Origin: Methylorubrum zatmanii
Lineage (GTDB): Bacteria > Pseudomonadota > Alphaproteobacteria > Rhizobiales > Beijerinckiaceae
DNA length: 64,000 nt
NCBI RefSeq assembly: GCF_014845115.1
Contig: NZ_NKUI01000002.1
Location: forward strand, 1 to 64,000
Direction of reading: 5' to 3'
Both the position numbers and the translations under genes were made by a program. The notes under the pieces are model-generated. The model had not been told where the DNA came from, did not search any database, and saw only the letters and a program-made list of their open reading frames with translations. The number at the start of each line of letters is the position of its first letter. Position 1 is the stretch's first letter. Shown piece after piece: positions 9,563 to 20,364 of the stretch.

Positions 9563-9893
9563 CGAACCTCCCGCGCGGTTGCCGCGGCATCCTGCGCGCC
9601 GCTGCAGGGGTGGCGTAGGGCCGTTCAGCAAGCCTTCAAGCGGGGCGCCTCAAATACCGACTCCGCTGTCGGCGGATGCGCAAGCCTTGTGTCGATGGGG
9701 ACACAGGGCTGCAGGCACATGACTTGCGAACCAAACGATTGCGGGCATGTGTCTCGACAAGATCAGCGGGCGGCAACACCATGCCGGTCGCAGAACTACG
9801 GATTCCGTTGCGGATCATCGTACCGCCGCAAGAAGCGGTTAGGCACCGTAGTGAACCGACAACGCATCGGCTGCAACGAAGGGGGACCCTCAG
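9563..9893. promoter_or_regulatory. Divergent promoter region between GH13 glucosidase and glgP
   Basis: A 331-bp gap separating divergent glucan genes. It contains an 11-bp stem with one G.T pair: AGCCTTGTGTC (9683-9693) opposite GACACAGGGCT (9700-9710) around GATGGG. This could be a two-sided operator or a leader hairpin for glgP. A second short inverted similarity (CATGTGTCTCGACAAG at 9746-9761) lies downstream. No convincing -10/-35 pair was identified. Confidence 0.45.
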
Positions 9894-12428
<2,535 letters not shown>

Positions 12429-12455
12429 GCGCCGGGCCGGCTGGACACGAAGCAG

Positions 12456-12487
12456 GGCAGGAAGGGGGCTCCTTCCTGCCCTTTTTC
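12456..12487 (+). terminator. Rho-independent terminator after glgP
   Basis: A perfect 11-bp stem GGGCAGGAAGG / CCTTCCTGCCC (12456-12466 and 12472-12482) with a 5-base loop, followed by TTTTT. It starts 27 bases after the glgP stop. From there to 12716 there is no gene. That stretch includes sequence at 12650-12675 resembling the end of the MITE-like repeat. Confidence 0.9.
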
Positions 12488-12716
12488 ATGCCGATTCGAA
12501 GAAAGCCGCCGCGAGAGATCTCGTCCCCGCCCGACGGTTGATGGCTTCGGCCCTCCTCGCGCGATTGCGAGGCTCCTGCCGACGCCATTCAGGGATCGCC
12601 ACTGGATCGCTTCGCTTTCTTGCGAAGACGGAATGCGGTGAGATCCGGGGCGATCAACCGGAAGCGGTGTCAGGCGGACGGATTGAGCCGCGCGCGATGT
12701 GAGGACCGAGGGGGGC

Positions 12717-13658
12717 TCACGCCCCCGGCGCGAGCGGGATCGGGTAGAAGCGCGCGCCCGCCGCTGCCGCCAGCACCTCCACGGCGCCGAGGGTCGAGGG
12801 GCAGCCGGAGGCATGCACCACGTCGGTGGTCCTCAGGCTCGGGATATGCGCGGTGAGCGGGCCGGGGCGCACGTCGGGCCCCCGCTGGCGATGCCGGTCG
12901 GCGGCCAGGGTGATGCGGGTGACGCCGGTGGCGCGCAGCCATTCCAGAGCCGGGCGCATGTAGAGGTCGAGGGGATCGCGGGCGCCGACGATGAGGCAGA
13001 TCTCGCGGGCCGGCTCGATGTAGCGCGCCGCCCGGGCGATGGCCCAGATCCCGGCGAATCCCGTCTCCGCCGCCACCAGCACCAGGCGGCCGCCGCCGGG
13101 TCGATAGGTGCCGTTCCCGACGGGACCCTTCACCTTCACGGCCCGGCCGGGCTCGACCGGGCAGCCGAACAGGGCGGTGAGATCCTCGGCGCATTCTCCG
13201 CGCAGGTGGAAGACGAGTTCGTTCAATTCCGCCCCGCCCTCGACGCCGAGGGTGGGAGCGAGGGTGACCGGCTGGCCGCCCTCCAGGGTGACGATGACCT
13301 GATCGCCCGGCTCGAAGGGGAGCCGGCGCTCCAGGGTGGCGACCATCTGCACGACCCGCGGCGCCAGGGCCGTGATCGCATCGATGCTGCCCGTGCGGCG
13401 CGTCACCGTGCGGGCCGCAGCCTTGGCCGGCCGGATCGTTGCCGCAGGATCGGGGGCGGAGAGTGTCACCGCCTCCGCCCGCCGGGCGCGGGCCGGCAGG
13501 CGGCGCGAGGCGGGTCCGGCGCCCTGCCCGAGCAGGCCGCCGGGCGGGGCGATCACCCCATCCGCCAGGGCGGTTTCCAGGGAGGTGTCGCCGGGGGAAA
13601 CCCGCAGGGGCTGGCCGTTCACGACAAGCGAGCAGCGGGCGCTCGAGGGAGCACGCAT
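12717..13658 (-). CDS. Flavin reductase-like (FNR superfamily) protein with cysteine-less ferredoxin-like N-terminus
   Basis: A 313-residue protein. The C-terminal two thirds look like an FNR-type oxidoreductase: a flavin-domain strand FEPGDQVIVTLEGG (about 115-128), then a nucleotide-binding start GGGRLVLVAAETGFAGIWAI (about 188-207) and LIVGARDPLDLYM. The first 60 residues resemble a plant-type 2Fe-2S ferredoxin fold (LVVNGQPLRVSPGDTSLETA). However, where CxxxxCxxC ligands would sit the sequence is GLLGQGAGPASRRL, with no cysteine. It therefore probably cannot hold a [2Fe-2S] cluster. The electron partner and substrate are unknown. It lies at the downstream end of a minus-strand block headed by prkA. 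Confidence 0.7.
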   Translation of the reverse strand: MRAPSSARCSLVVNGQPLRVSPGDTSLETALADGVIAPPGGLLGQGAGPASRRLPARARRAEAVTLSAPDPAATIRPAKAAARTVTRRTGSIDAITALAPRVVQMVATLERRLPFEPGDQVIVTLEGGQPVTLAPTLGVEGGAELNELVFHLRGECAEDLTALFGCPVEPGRAVKVKGPVGNGTYRPGGGRLVLVAAETGFAGIWAIARAARYIEPAREICLIVGARDPLDLYMRPALEWLRATGVTRITLAADRHRQRGPDVRPGPLTAHIPSLRTTDVVHASGCPSTLGAVEVLAAAAGARFYPIPLAPGA

Positions 13659-13770
13659 GGCGGCGACCCACTCCGATCGGATGAGAAGGTTTCGGGACGG
13701 GGGAGAGGGTTTGGCTCGGAGGCGGCAGGGGCTCGCCGAGGAGGCCTGTTCGCGTCGAGCGGGGCCGGTC

Positions 13771-14124
13771 TCAGGGCGAAGCGTGGATCAGGCGTTCGAC
13801 CAGGATCGCCCAACGCTCGCGCACGGCGCGCGCCTCTTCGCCCAGGGCGGCAGGCTCGGCGAGGCCGAGGCTGGCCCTCAAGGCCTCGCTCTCCCGGCGC
13901 TCGGCGGCGAGGGCGGCCTTCATCATCGCCACTTCGAGGCGCAGCCGCGCGAGGTCGGATGCGGCGTTGTCGTCCTCGGGCTCAGGAGCGGAGGCGGGGA
14001 GCGGCGCCACGACGGAGCCCGGCTGCGCGGTGCCGGCGAGATGGGCCTGGATCGGCCGTGTCATCAGGCGCCGCATCGCGCTGCCGGTGGGCGCCGGGCT
14101 CCTGCGTCTGCTCGCCTCGATCAT
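13771..14124 (-). CDS. Small coiled-coil hypothetical protein
   Basis: 117 residues, family not recognised. The N-terminus is basic and Pro/Ala-rich. From about residue 53 the sequence forms a long amphipathic helix likely to be a coiled coil (ASDLARLRLEVAMMKAALAA, ERRESEALRASLGL). It ends RERWAILVERLIHASP. It sits in line between the flavin-reductase-like gene and the GGDEF-EAL gene, with gaps of 112 and 120 bp, on the same strand. There is no signal peptide or membrane segment. Coding status is supported by the helix pattern and context only. Confidence 0.5.
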   Translation of the reverse strand: MIEASRRRSPAPTGSAMRRLMTRPIQAHLAGTAQPGSVVAPLPASAPEPEDDNAASDLARLRLEVAMMKAALAAERRESEALRASLGLAEPAALGEEARAVRERWAILVERLIHASP

Positions 14125-14244
14125 CGTCCATCCTCGAACCGGCGGGAATGCCGAGCAGGCATTCCGGATACTTGGATGAAGCTTCCCGCAACATGGTTAA
14201 GGGACGTTTAAACCCATGTGCGACTCCGGCCGTCCCGGGGCCGA

Positions 14245-17160
14245 TCAGGCCGCTTCCGGAGCGGCACCGACGAGCTGGCGGGCCTGGAGCATGGTCATCG
14301 GCTCGCCGAAGGCGGCGCCTTGCGCGTAGTCGCAGCCGAATTCCTGCAGACCCTGCGCGTCCTCCTCCGATTCGGCGCCCTCGGCGATGGTGGCGAGGCC
14401 GAGTTCCTGTCCCATCCGCAGCACCGAGCGCAGCATGGTGCTGCGTCCCTGGCCCATCTGGCGCACGAAGGTCTGGTCGATCTTGATCGTGTCGAAGGGG
14501 AAGCGCTGAAGGTAGGAAAGCGCCGAATAACCGGTACCGAAATCGTCGAGGATCAGGCCGGCGCCGAGATCGTGGATCCGTGCCAGCATCTGGGCGGCAT
14601 ATTCCGGGTTCTCCATCACCAGCCCCTCGGCCATCTCCAGCTTGAGCGAGCCGGGCAGGACGCCGGTACGGGCGATGACGGTCTTCACATCGTGCAAGAG
14701 GTCATGGCGCAGGAGCTGGCGTGAGGAGACGTTGACCGAGGCGAAGATCGGCGGCTCGACATCGAGGGAGCGCTGCCAGGCCGCGAGTTCCAGCGCCGTC
14801 CGCTCGATGGCGAAGTTGCCGAGCTGGACGATCACGCCGGTTTCCTCCGCCACCGGCATGAAGGTCGAGGGCGGAATGCGCCCGAGCTTCGGATGGTCCC
14901 AGCGCAGCAGCGTCTCGAAGCCCGCCACCGTGCGATCCTCCAGGCGCACGATCGGCTGGAACAGCACCTTGATCTCGTTGCGCTCCAGCGCCTTGCGCAG
15001 GTCGGCCTCCAGCATCAGCCGGTCGGAGCGTTCCAGGCGCATGTTGGCGCGGAACACCTCGATGCGGTCACCGCCGCCGCGCTTGGCCTGGATCATCGCC
15101 ATCTCGGCGTTCTTGAACACCTCGTCCCGCCGCGGCTGCTGACCGGCGCCCTGGCCGCCCGCATTCGCCTCGTGCAGCGCGATGCCGATGGAGACGGTGA
15201 GGAACACCTCGCGGTCGGCATAGGTGACCGGGGTGGCGATGGCCCGCCGGATCATCTCGGCGAAGGCGAGGATGCGGTCGGGCTCGCGCTCGGAGAGCAG
15301 GATCACCGCGAAGGCGTCGCCCGCAACCCGCGCCAGGGTGTCCTGCGGACGCAGCAGCCGCCCGAGCCGGCGCGAGAGCGTGAGCAGGATGGAATCGCCG
15401 GCGGAGAGGCCGATGGCGTCGTTGATGGTCTTGAAGCGGTCGATGTCGAGGGCGATCACCGCCGGCTTGAGGCGCGGATCCTGGCTGGCGAGGGCCAGGG
15501 CCGCCTCCAGCCGGTCGTGGAACAGCTCGCGGTTGGGCAGGCCGGTGAGGCTGTCATGGACCGCGTCGTGCAGCAGACGCTCCTCGGCGGTCTTCGCCTC
15601 GGTCACGTCGCTGATGGTGCCGACGATGCGGATCACCTCACCGTCGCTGCCGATCACCGGCCGCGCCTTCAGCCGGTACCAGGCATAGGGTCCGTCCGCC
15701 GAGCGCAGCCGGAAATCGTGGACGATGCGCCCGCGCCGCTCCTCGATCACGGTATCGAGGGCCGCCGAGTAGCGCTCCACGTCGAAGGGATGGAGCAGGC
15801 CGAGCCAGTTGGCCGCCGGGCCTTCGAGGGTGCCGCGCTTGAGCCCGAGCTGCGCCTCGATCTCGGGGCCGGCGAAGACCCGGTCCCCCGGCACGTCCCA
15901 GTCGAACACGATGTCGCCCGCCCCCGTCAGCGCCAGTGCCCGGCGCTCGGTGTCGGAGACGAGGCTGTGGCTCAGTCCGCCGCCGGCAAAGGCGTGCTGC
16001 ATCACCGTGAAGCCGATCAGCATGACGATGAGCACGAGCCCGCCGATCAGGGCCGGCTGCACGAGGTCGGAGCCGATCTGGCCGGTGATGGCGAAGCCCG
16101 CCGCCACCACCCAGACCAGCAGCAGCAGCCAAGTCGGCACCAGCAGGATCGCCCGGTCGTAGCTGTTATGGACCGCGAGGTAGAGGATCAGCAGCAGCCC
16201 GACCCCGGCCACCGCCGCGATGGAGATGCGCGCCACGCCCGCCGCCACCGGCGGATCGAACACGGCCAAAGCCACGAGACCGGCGAGGAAGGTGAGCCAG
16301 AAGAAGGCGACGTGGCTGTAGCGCACGTGCCAGCGCGACAGGTTCAGATAGGCGAACAGGAAGACCAGAAGCGTCGCGCCGAGCACGGCCTCGGCCGAGG
16401 CGCGGTAGATCCGCTCGGCCAGTTCGGTGACGGGAAAGACCCGCTGCAGGAAGCCGAAATCGATGCAGGCATAGGCGAGCACCGCCCAGGAGAGCGCGGC
16501 CGCCGCCGGGAAGATGATGGCGCCCTTCACCACGAAGATGATGGTGAGGAACAGGGCCAGCAGGCCGGCGATGCCGATGATGATGCCCTTGTAGAGCGTC
16601 AGCCCCGAGGTCTTCTTCCGGTAGGCGTCCTGATCCCAGAGATAGACCTGCGGGATGTTGGGGCCTTTGAGCTCGGCGACGTAGGTCACCGTGGTGCCGG
16701 GATCGATGGTGATCAGGAACTGGTCGGCGTCGAGGCTCTCGTCGCGCTCGGGCCGGATGCCCTCGCTCGCGGTGATCGCGGCGATGCGCGAGCCGCCGAG
16801 ATCGGGCCAGATCACGCCGGAGCCGACGAGGCGGAAATGCGGGGCGACCAGGAGCCGGTCGATCTGCTCGTCGGTGTCGTTGGTGAGGGCGAACACCATC
16901 CAGTCCGGCCGGGCACCGGCCTCGCGGGCCTTGACCGCGATGCGCCGCACGATGCCGTCCTTGCCCGGAGCGGTGGAGATCTGGATCAGGTCGCCGTCGG
17001 AGCGGTAGCGCTCGATCGTCGGCGTGAGATCGATGGCCGGTGCGTCGAGGGTGACGCGCACGGCTTCGACCGCGTGGGCGGGGGCGATGGTCCCGAGGAG
17101 AGCGGCCAGGGAGCCAGCCACGGCCGTCAGGATCGCGAGGACCAGAGAAATCGTGCGCAA
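14245..17160 (-). CDS. Membrane PAS-GGDEF-EAL protein (probable c-di-GMP phosphodiesterase, degenerate GGDEF)
   Basis: A protein of about 971 residues if translation begins at TTG 17160, which gives a clean signal peptide (MRTISLVLAILTAVAGSLAA, cleavage near AHA). No ATG fits. The order is: secreted N-terminal domain about 30-185; seven or eight transmembrane helices about 190-400; PAS about 405-525; GGDEF about 530-690; EAL about 720-960. The GGDEF signature reads VAGDAFAVILL, so the cyclase active site is lost. The EAL domain keeps the catalytic residues: GFETLLRWDHP (EAL reads ETL but keeps the Glu), DDFGTGYSALSYLQ and the AEGAESEEDA loop. It is predicted to hydrolyse c-di-GMP in response to a periplasmic or membrane signal. 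SpoVR lies 194 bp upstream on the same strand. Confidence 0.88.
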   Translation of the reverse strand: MRTISLVLAILTAVAGSLAALLGTIAPAHAVEAVRVTLDAPAIDLTPTIERYRSDGDLIQISTAPGKDGIVRRIAVKAREAGARPDWMVFALTNDTDEQIDRLLVAPHFRLVGSGVIWPDLGGSRIAAITASEGIRPERDESLDADQFLITIDPGTTVTYVAELKGPNIPQVYLWDQDAYRKKTSGLTLYKGIIIGIAGLLALFLTIIFVVKGAIIFPAAAALSWAVLAYACIDFGFLQRVFPVTELAERIYRASAEAVLGATLLVFLFAYLNLSRWHVRYSHVAFFWLTFLAGLVALAVFDPPVAAGVARISIAAVAGVGLLLILYLAVHNSYDRAILLVPTWLLLLVWVVAAGFAITGQIGSDLVQPALIGGLVLIVMLIGFTVMQHAFAGGGLSHSLVSDTERRALALTGAGDIVFDWDVPGDRVFAGPEIEAQLGLKRGTLEGPAANWLGLLHPFDVERYSAALDTVIEERRGRIVHDFRLRSADGPYAWYRLKARPVIGSDGEVIRIVGTISDVTEAKTAEERLLHDAVHDSLTGLPNRELFHDRLEAALALASQDPRLKPAVIALDIDRFKTINDAIGLSAGDSILLTLSRRLGRLLRPQDTLARVAGDAFAVILLSEREPDRILAFAEMIRRAIATPVTYADREVFLTVSIGIALHEANAGGQGAGQQPRRDEVFKNAEMAMIQAKRGGGDRIEVFRANMRLERSDRLMLEADLRKALERNEIKVLFQPIVRLEDRTVAGFETLLRWDHPKLGRIPPSTFMPVAEETGVIVQLGNFAIERTALELAAWQRSLDVEPPIFASVNVSSRQLLRHDLLHDVKTVIARTGVLPGSLKLEMAEGLVMENPEYAAQMLARIHDLGAGLILDDFGTGYSALSYLQRFPFDTIKIDQTFVRQMGQGRSTMLRSVLRMGQELGLATIAEGAESEEDAQGLQEFGCDYAQGAAFGEPMTMLQARQLVGAAPEAA

Positions 17161-17354
17161 CGGGCGTTTCTTGGCAACCGGCTTGAGCGGTGGGGCGTGC
17201 GGCCAAGTCGTATCGGCGGCGCTCCGGCCCGGCAAGGCGAGCCGGCCGGGACATGCGGCGCACCCACCGCTCTTTCGGCACGCCACGGCAAGCGGATCGC
17301 GTGGCTTTGCGGCTAAAACAAGTTGGGCCGGCCGGCGCCGGCCCGTGCGGTGCC

Positions 17355-18926
17355 TTAGAAAAAGATCGGCCGGGCGCTGGCGGAGTGCTCGACCAGCACG
17401 GCGCCGGTGGCCGGATCGACCTCCTTGAGGACCGCATCGTAGCCCCAGAGATCGGCGAGGTGCTGGAGCACCCGCCGCGCATCCTCCTTCTGCAGGGTGA
17501 TGCGGTTGAGCGCCTTGTGGTGGAGGATGAGCCGGCGGTCGCCCTCCAGATCGACATCCACCACCTCGATATCCGGATCGAGCCAGGCCACGTCGTATTG
17601 CCGGGCGAAGCTGCGGCGCATCTTGCGATAGCCGCGCTCGTCGTGGATCGCCTCGACCCGCATCTCCGGCTCGTCGGGGTCGTCGACGATGTGGAACAGG
17701 CGCATGTCGCGCATGAGCTTCGGGCTCAGGAATTGCGCGATGAAACTCTCGTCGCGGTAGTTTTCCCAGCAATCGCGCAGCACCGCCATGGCATCGCCGG
17801 TGCCGGCGATGTCGGGGAACCACTCCCGGTCCTCCTGCGTCGGCTGCTCCACGATGCGGGCGATGTCCTGCATCATGGCAAATCCCAGGGCGTAGGGATT
17901 GTGCCCGCCGAAGGAGCGGTCGTCGAAATTCGGCTGGCGGATGACGTTGGTGTGCGAGGTCAGGAATTCGAGATAGGCCGCCTCGCTGAGCTGCCCTTTC
18001 TGCGACAGGGCGTTCATGATCCGGTAGTGGCAATAGGTGGCGCAGCCTTCGTTCATCACCTTGGTCTGGCGCTGCGGGTAGAAATACTGCGCCACGAGGC
18101 GGACGATCCGCAGGATCTCGCGCTGCCAGGGCCGCAGGCGGGGCGCCACCTTCTCCAGGAAGTAGAGAATATTTTCCTGGGGCAGCTCCAGAAGGGCCCG
18201 CCGTCGCTCCAGGGCCGGGTCGCCCTTCTGGCCGCCGGTCTTGGTCGGCAGGGTGCGCCAGAGGTCGTTGTAGATCTGCTCGCCGTGCTCCTCGCGCTCG
18301 CGCTCCCGGCGCTGCTCGCTGGCCAGATCCGGCCGCTTCTTGCGGGGATAGCGGTGAACCCCCTGGCTCATCAGGGCATGGGCCGCATCGAGCACGTGCT
18401 CGACCGCCTGATGCCCGTAGCGCTCCTCGCAGCGGGCGATGTAGCTCTTGGCGAAGTCGAGATAATCGAGAATCCCCTCCGCATCCGTCCACTGGCGGAA
18501 CAGATAGTTGTTCTTGAAGAAGTGGTTATGGCCGAAGGCGGCGTGGGCGATCACCAGCGTCTGCATCGTCGCCGTGTTCTCCTCCATGACGTAGGAGATG
18601 CACGGATCGGAATTGATGACGATCTCGTAGGCCAGCCCCATCAGGCCGCGGCGATAGCTCGCCTCCTGCTGGGCGAAATGCTTGCCGAAGGACCAGTGCT
18701 TGTAGAACAGCGGCATGCCGATCGAGGCATAGGCGTCGAGCATCTGCTCGGCGGTGATGATCTCGATCTGGTTCGGGTACCAGGACAGGCCGAGTTCCGG
18801 CCCCGCCACCGCCTCGCAGGCATCGTGGATGCGCCGGATCGTCTCGAAATCCCAGTCGTTGCCGGAGAACAGCAATTCTCCGGGCTTCGGCGCCGTGGAT
18901 TTCGTGCGGCTCAGGCTCGCGACCAT
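17355..18926 (-). CDS. SpoVR family protein
   Basis: A 523-residue SpoVR/YcgB family protein. Recognisable blocks are GNDWDFETIRRIHDACEAVA, LSWYPNQIEIITAEQMLDAY, MPLFYKHWSFGKHF, GLAYEIVINSDPCISYVMEE and EGCATYCHYRIMNALSQKG, all very conserved in the family. Biochemical activity is unknown. In Bacillus SpoVR affects spore cortex formation; in non-sporulating proteobacteria the gene travels with prkA/yeaG and yeaH, as it does here. It is cytosolic, with no signal or membrane segment. It starts 55 bp after the yeaH stop, consistent with one operon prkA-yeaH-spoVR. Confidence 0.95.
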   Translation of the reverse strand: MVASLSRTKSTAPKPGELLFSGNDWDFETIRRIHDACEAVAGPELGLSWYPNQIEIITAEQMLDAYASIGMPLFYKHWSFGKHFAQQEASYRRGLMGLAYEIVINSDPCISYVMEENTATMQTLVIAHAAFGHNHFFKNNYLFRQWTDAEGILDYLDFAKSYIARCEERYGHQAVEHVLDAAHALMSQGVHRYPRKKRPDLASEQRREREREEHGEQIYNDLWRTLPTKTGGQKGDPALERRRALLELPQENILYFLEKVAPRLRPWQREILRIVRLVAQYFYPQRQTKVMNEGCATYCHYRIMNALSQKGQLSEAAYLEFLTSHTNVIRQPNFDDRSFGGHNPYALGFAMMQDIARIVEQPTQEDREWFPDIAGTGDAMAVLRDCWENYRDESFIAQFLSPKLMRDMRLFHIVDDPDEPEMRVEAIHDERGYRKMRRSFARQYDVAWLDPDIEVVDVDLEGDRRLILHHKALNRITLQKEDARRVLQHLADLWGYDAVLKEVDPATGAVLVEHSASARPIFF

Positions 18927-18981
18927 CTCGGCCCTCTCTCGACGCTCGTCTCCGTCCCCGCGAGGGGGCGGGACATTCTCC

Positions 18982-20280
18982 TCAAACCTCCGCCTTCGCG
19001 TCCTTGCGGCCGAACAGCTCGCGGAACACGGGGTAGATGTCGCGGCGGTGGTTGACCTTGCGCATCGCCAGCGGCTCGCCGGCCCTGGCCAGGGCCTCGT
19101 AGGTCCGCCACAGGGTGGTGCGGTGCTCGACGAAGCCGGCGCGCGGACCGTTCTCGTCGCCGACCTCGAGATAGGCGAAGTGCTGGCAGGCGGGCAGGAT
19201 GTGCGCGCGCAGCAGTTCCGTCGAGGTCGGCCCGTCCGAGGAGACGTTGTCGCCGTCCGAGGCCTGGGCCGCGTAGATGTTCCAATCGTCCGGCGAGTAG
19301 CGCTCGGTGACGATGCGCTTCATCTCGACCAGCGCCGAGGAGACCAGCGTGCCGCCGGTCTCGCGGGAGCCGAAGAACGTCTCCTCGTCCACCTCCGTCG
19401 CCTTGTCGGTGTGGCGGATGAAGACGATCTCGACATGCTTGTAGCGGCGCGTCAGGAAGATGTGCAGCAGGATGTAGAACCTCTTCGCGAGGTCCTTCAT
19501 GTGCTCGGTCATCGAGCCCGAGACGTCCATCAGGCAGAACATCACCGCCTGGGCGATCGGCTTCGGATACGGCTCGAAGCGGCGGAAGCGCAGGTCGATC
19601 GGATCGACATAGGGGATGCGCTTCGAGCGCTCGCGCAACTCCAGCAGCTTGAGCTGAAGGTCGGGCAGGCGCGGATCGTTCGCCGCCTCGGCCTGCGCGA
19701 TCTCCGCTTCGAGGGCCGCCAGCTCTTCCAGCTTCGGCCGCTTGAGGGCGATGCGGCGGGACATCGAGTTCCGCAGCGTCCGCGACAGCGCGAGATTGGC
19801 CGGTGAGCCGGAGACGGTGTAGCCGGCCCGCCGCAGGCCCTCCGTCTCCACCACCGCGAGGCGGCGCTTGGCGAGATCGGGCAGTTCGAGGTCTTCGAGG
19901 AAGAGGTCGAGGAATTCTTCGCGGGTCAGGACGAAGTGGAAGGCGTCCTCGCTGTTCTCGCCGCCGTCACCGCCTTCGCCGGATCCGCCGCCGCCCCCGC
20001 CGCCCGGCGGCCGCTCGATCCGGTCACCCTCCACGTAGGTCTTGTTGCCCGGCAGGATGTAATCCTGATGGCCCGTGCCCGGCTGGCGGGCGAAGCGCGG
20101 CTCGCGCACGCCGTCCCCCGGCACGGAGATGCGTCCGTCCTTGCCGAGGTCCTTGATGTCCTTCTCACGGGCGGATTCCCGAACCGCCCGCTGGGCGACG
20201 TCCTTGACCCGGCGCAGGAAGCGCTGGCGGTTCGGGAGGCTCTTCCCACCTGGATTGAGCCGACGGTCGACGATGTGCAT
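18982..20280 (-). CDS. yeaH: YeaH/DUF444 family protein
   Basis: A 432-residue protein of the DUF444 family, partner of PrkA/YeaG. It begins MHIVDRRLNPGGKSLPNRQR, typical of YeaH. It has a glycine-rich low-complexity stretch around residues 90-105, and a C-terminal von Willebrand A-like region: AVMFCLMDVSGSMTEHMKDL contains the metal-site DVSGS, and TGGTLVSSALVEM follows. In enterobacteria YeaG and YeaH interact and are induced by nitrogen starvation and stationary phase; the same role is inferred here. It lies 84 bp downstream of prkA and 55 bp upstream of spoVR. Confidence 0.95.
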   Translation of the reverse strand: MHIVDRRLNPGGKSLPNRQRFLRRVKDVAQRAVRESAREKDIKDLGKDGRISVPGDGVREPRFARQPGTGHQDYILPGNKTYVEGDRIERPPGGGGGGGSGEGGDGGENSEDAFHFVLTREEFLDLFLEDLELPDLAKRRLAVVETEGLRRAGYTVSGSPANLALSRTLRNSMSRRIALKRPKLEELAALEAEIAQAEAANDPRLPDLQLKLLELRERSKRIPYVDPIDLRFRRFEPYPKPIAQAVMFCLMDVSGSMTEHMKDLAKRFYILLHIFLTRRYKHVEIVFIRHTDKATEVDEETFFGSRETGGTLVSSALVEMKRIVTERYSPDDWNIYAAQASDGDNVSSDGPTSTELLRAHILPACQHFAYLEVGDENGPRAGFVEHRTTLWRTYEALARAGEPLAMRKVNHRRDIYPVFRELFGRKDAKAEV

Positions 20281-20364
20281 CCGGGATCGCTCAGCGCCTA
20301 AGACTCACGTCCCTGTTCGAGGGACAAAGGTGCGAAAGTGCGGCGGATGCCTGGGGATCTCCCC

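Noticed and set aside
14893-17316. 807-codon plus-strand ORF opposite the GGDEF-EAL gene
   Set aside because: Antisense shadow; its product is rich in Glu/Asp/His/Gln/Val without motifs, whereas the minus frame has clear EAL and PAS signatures.
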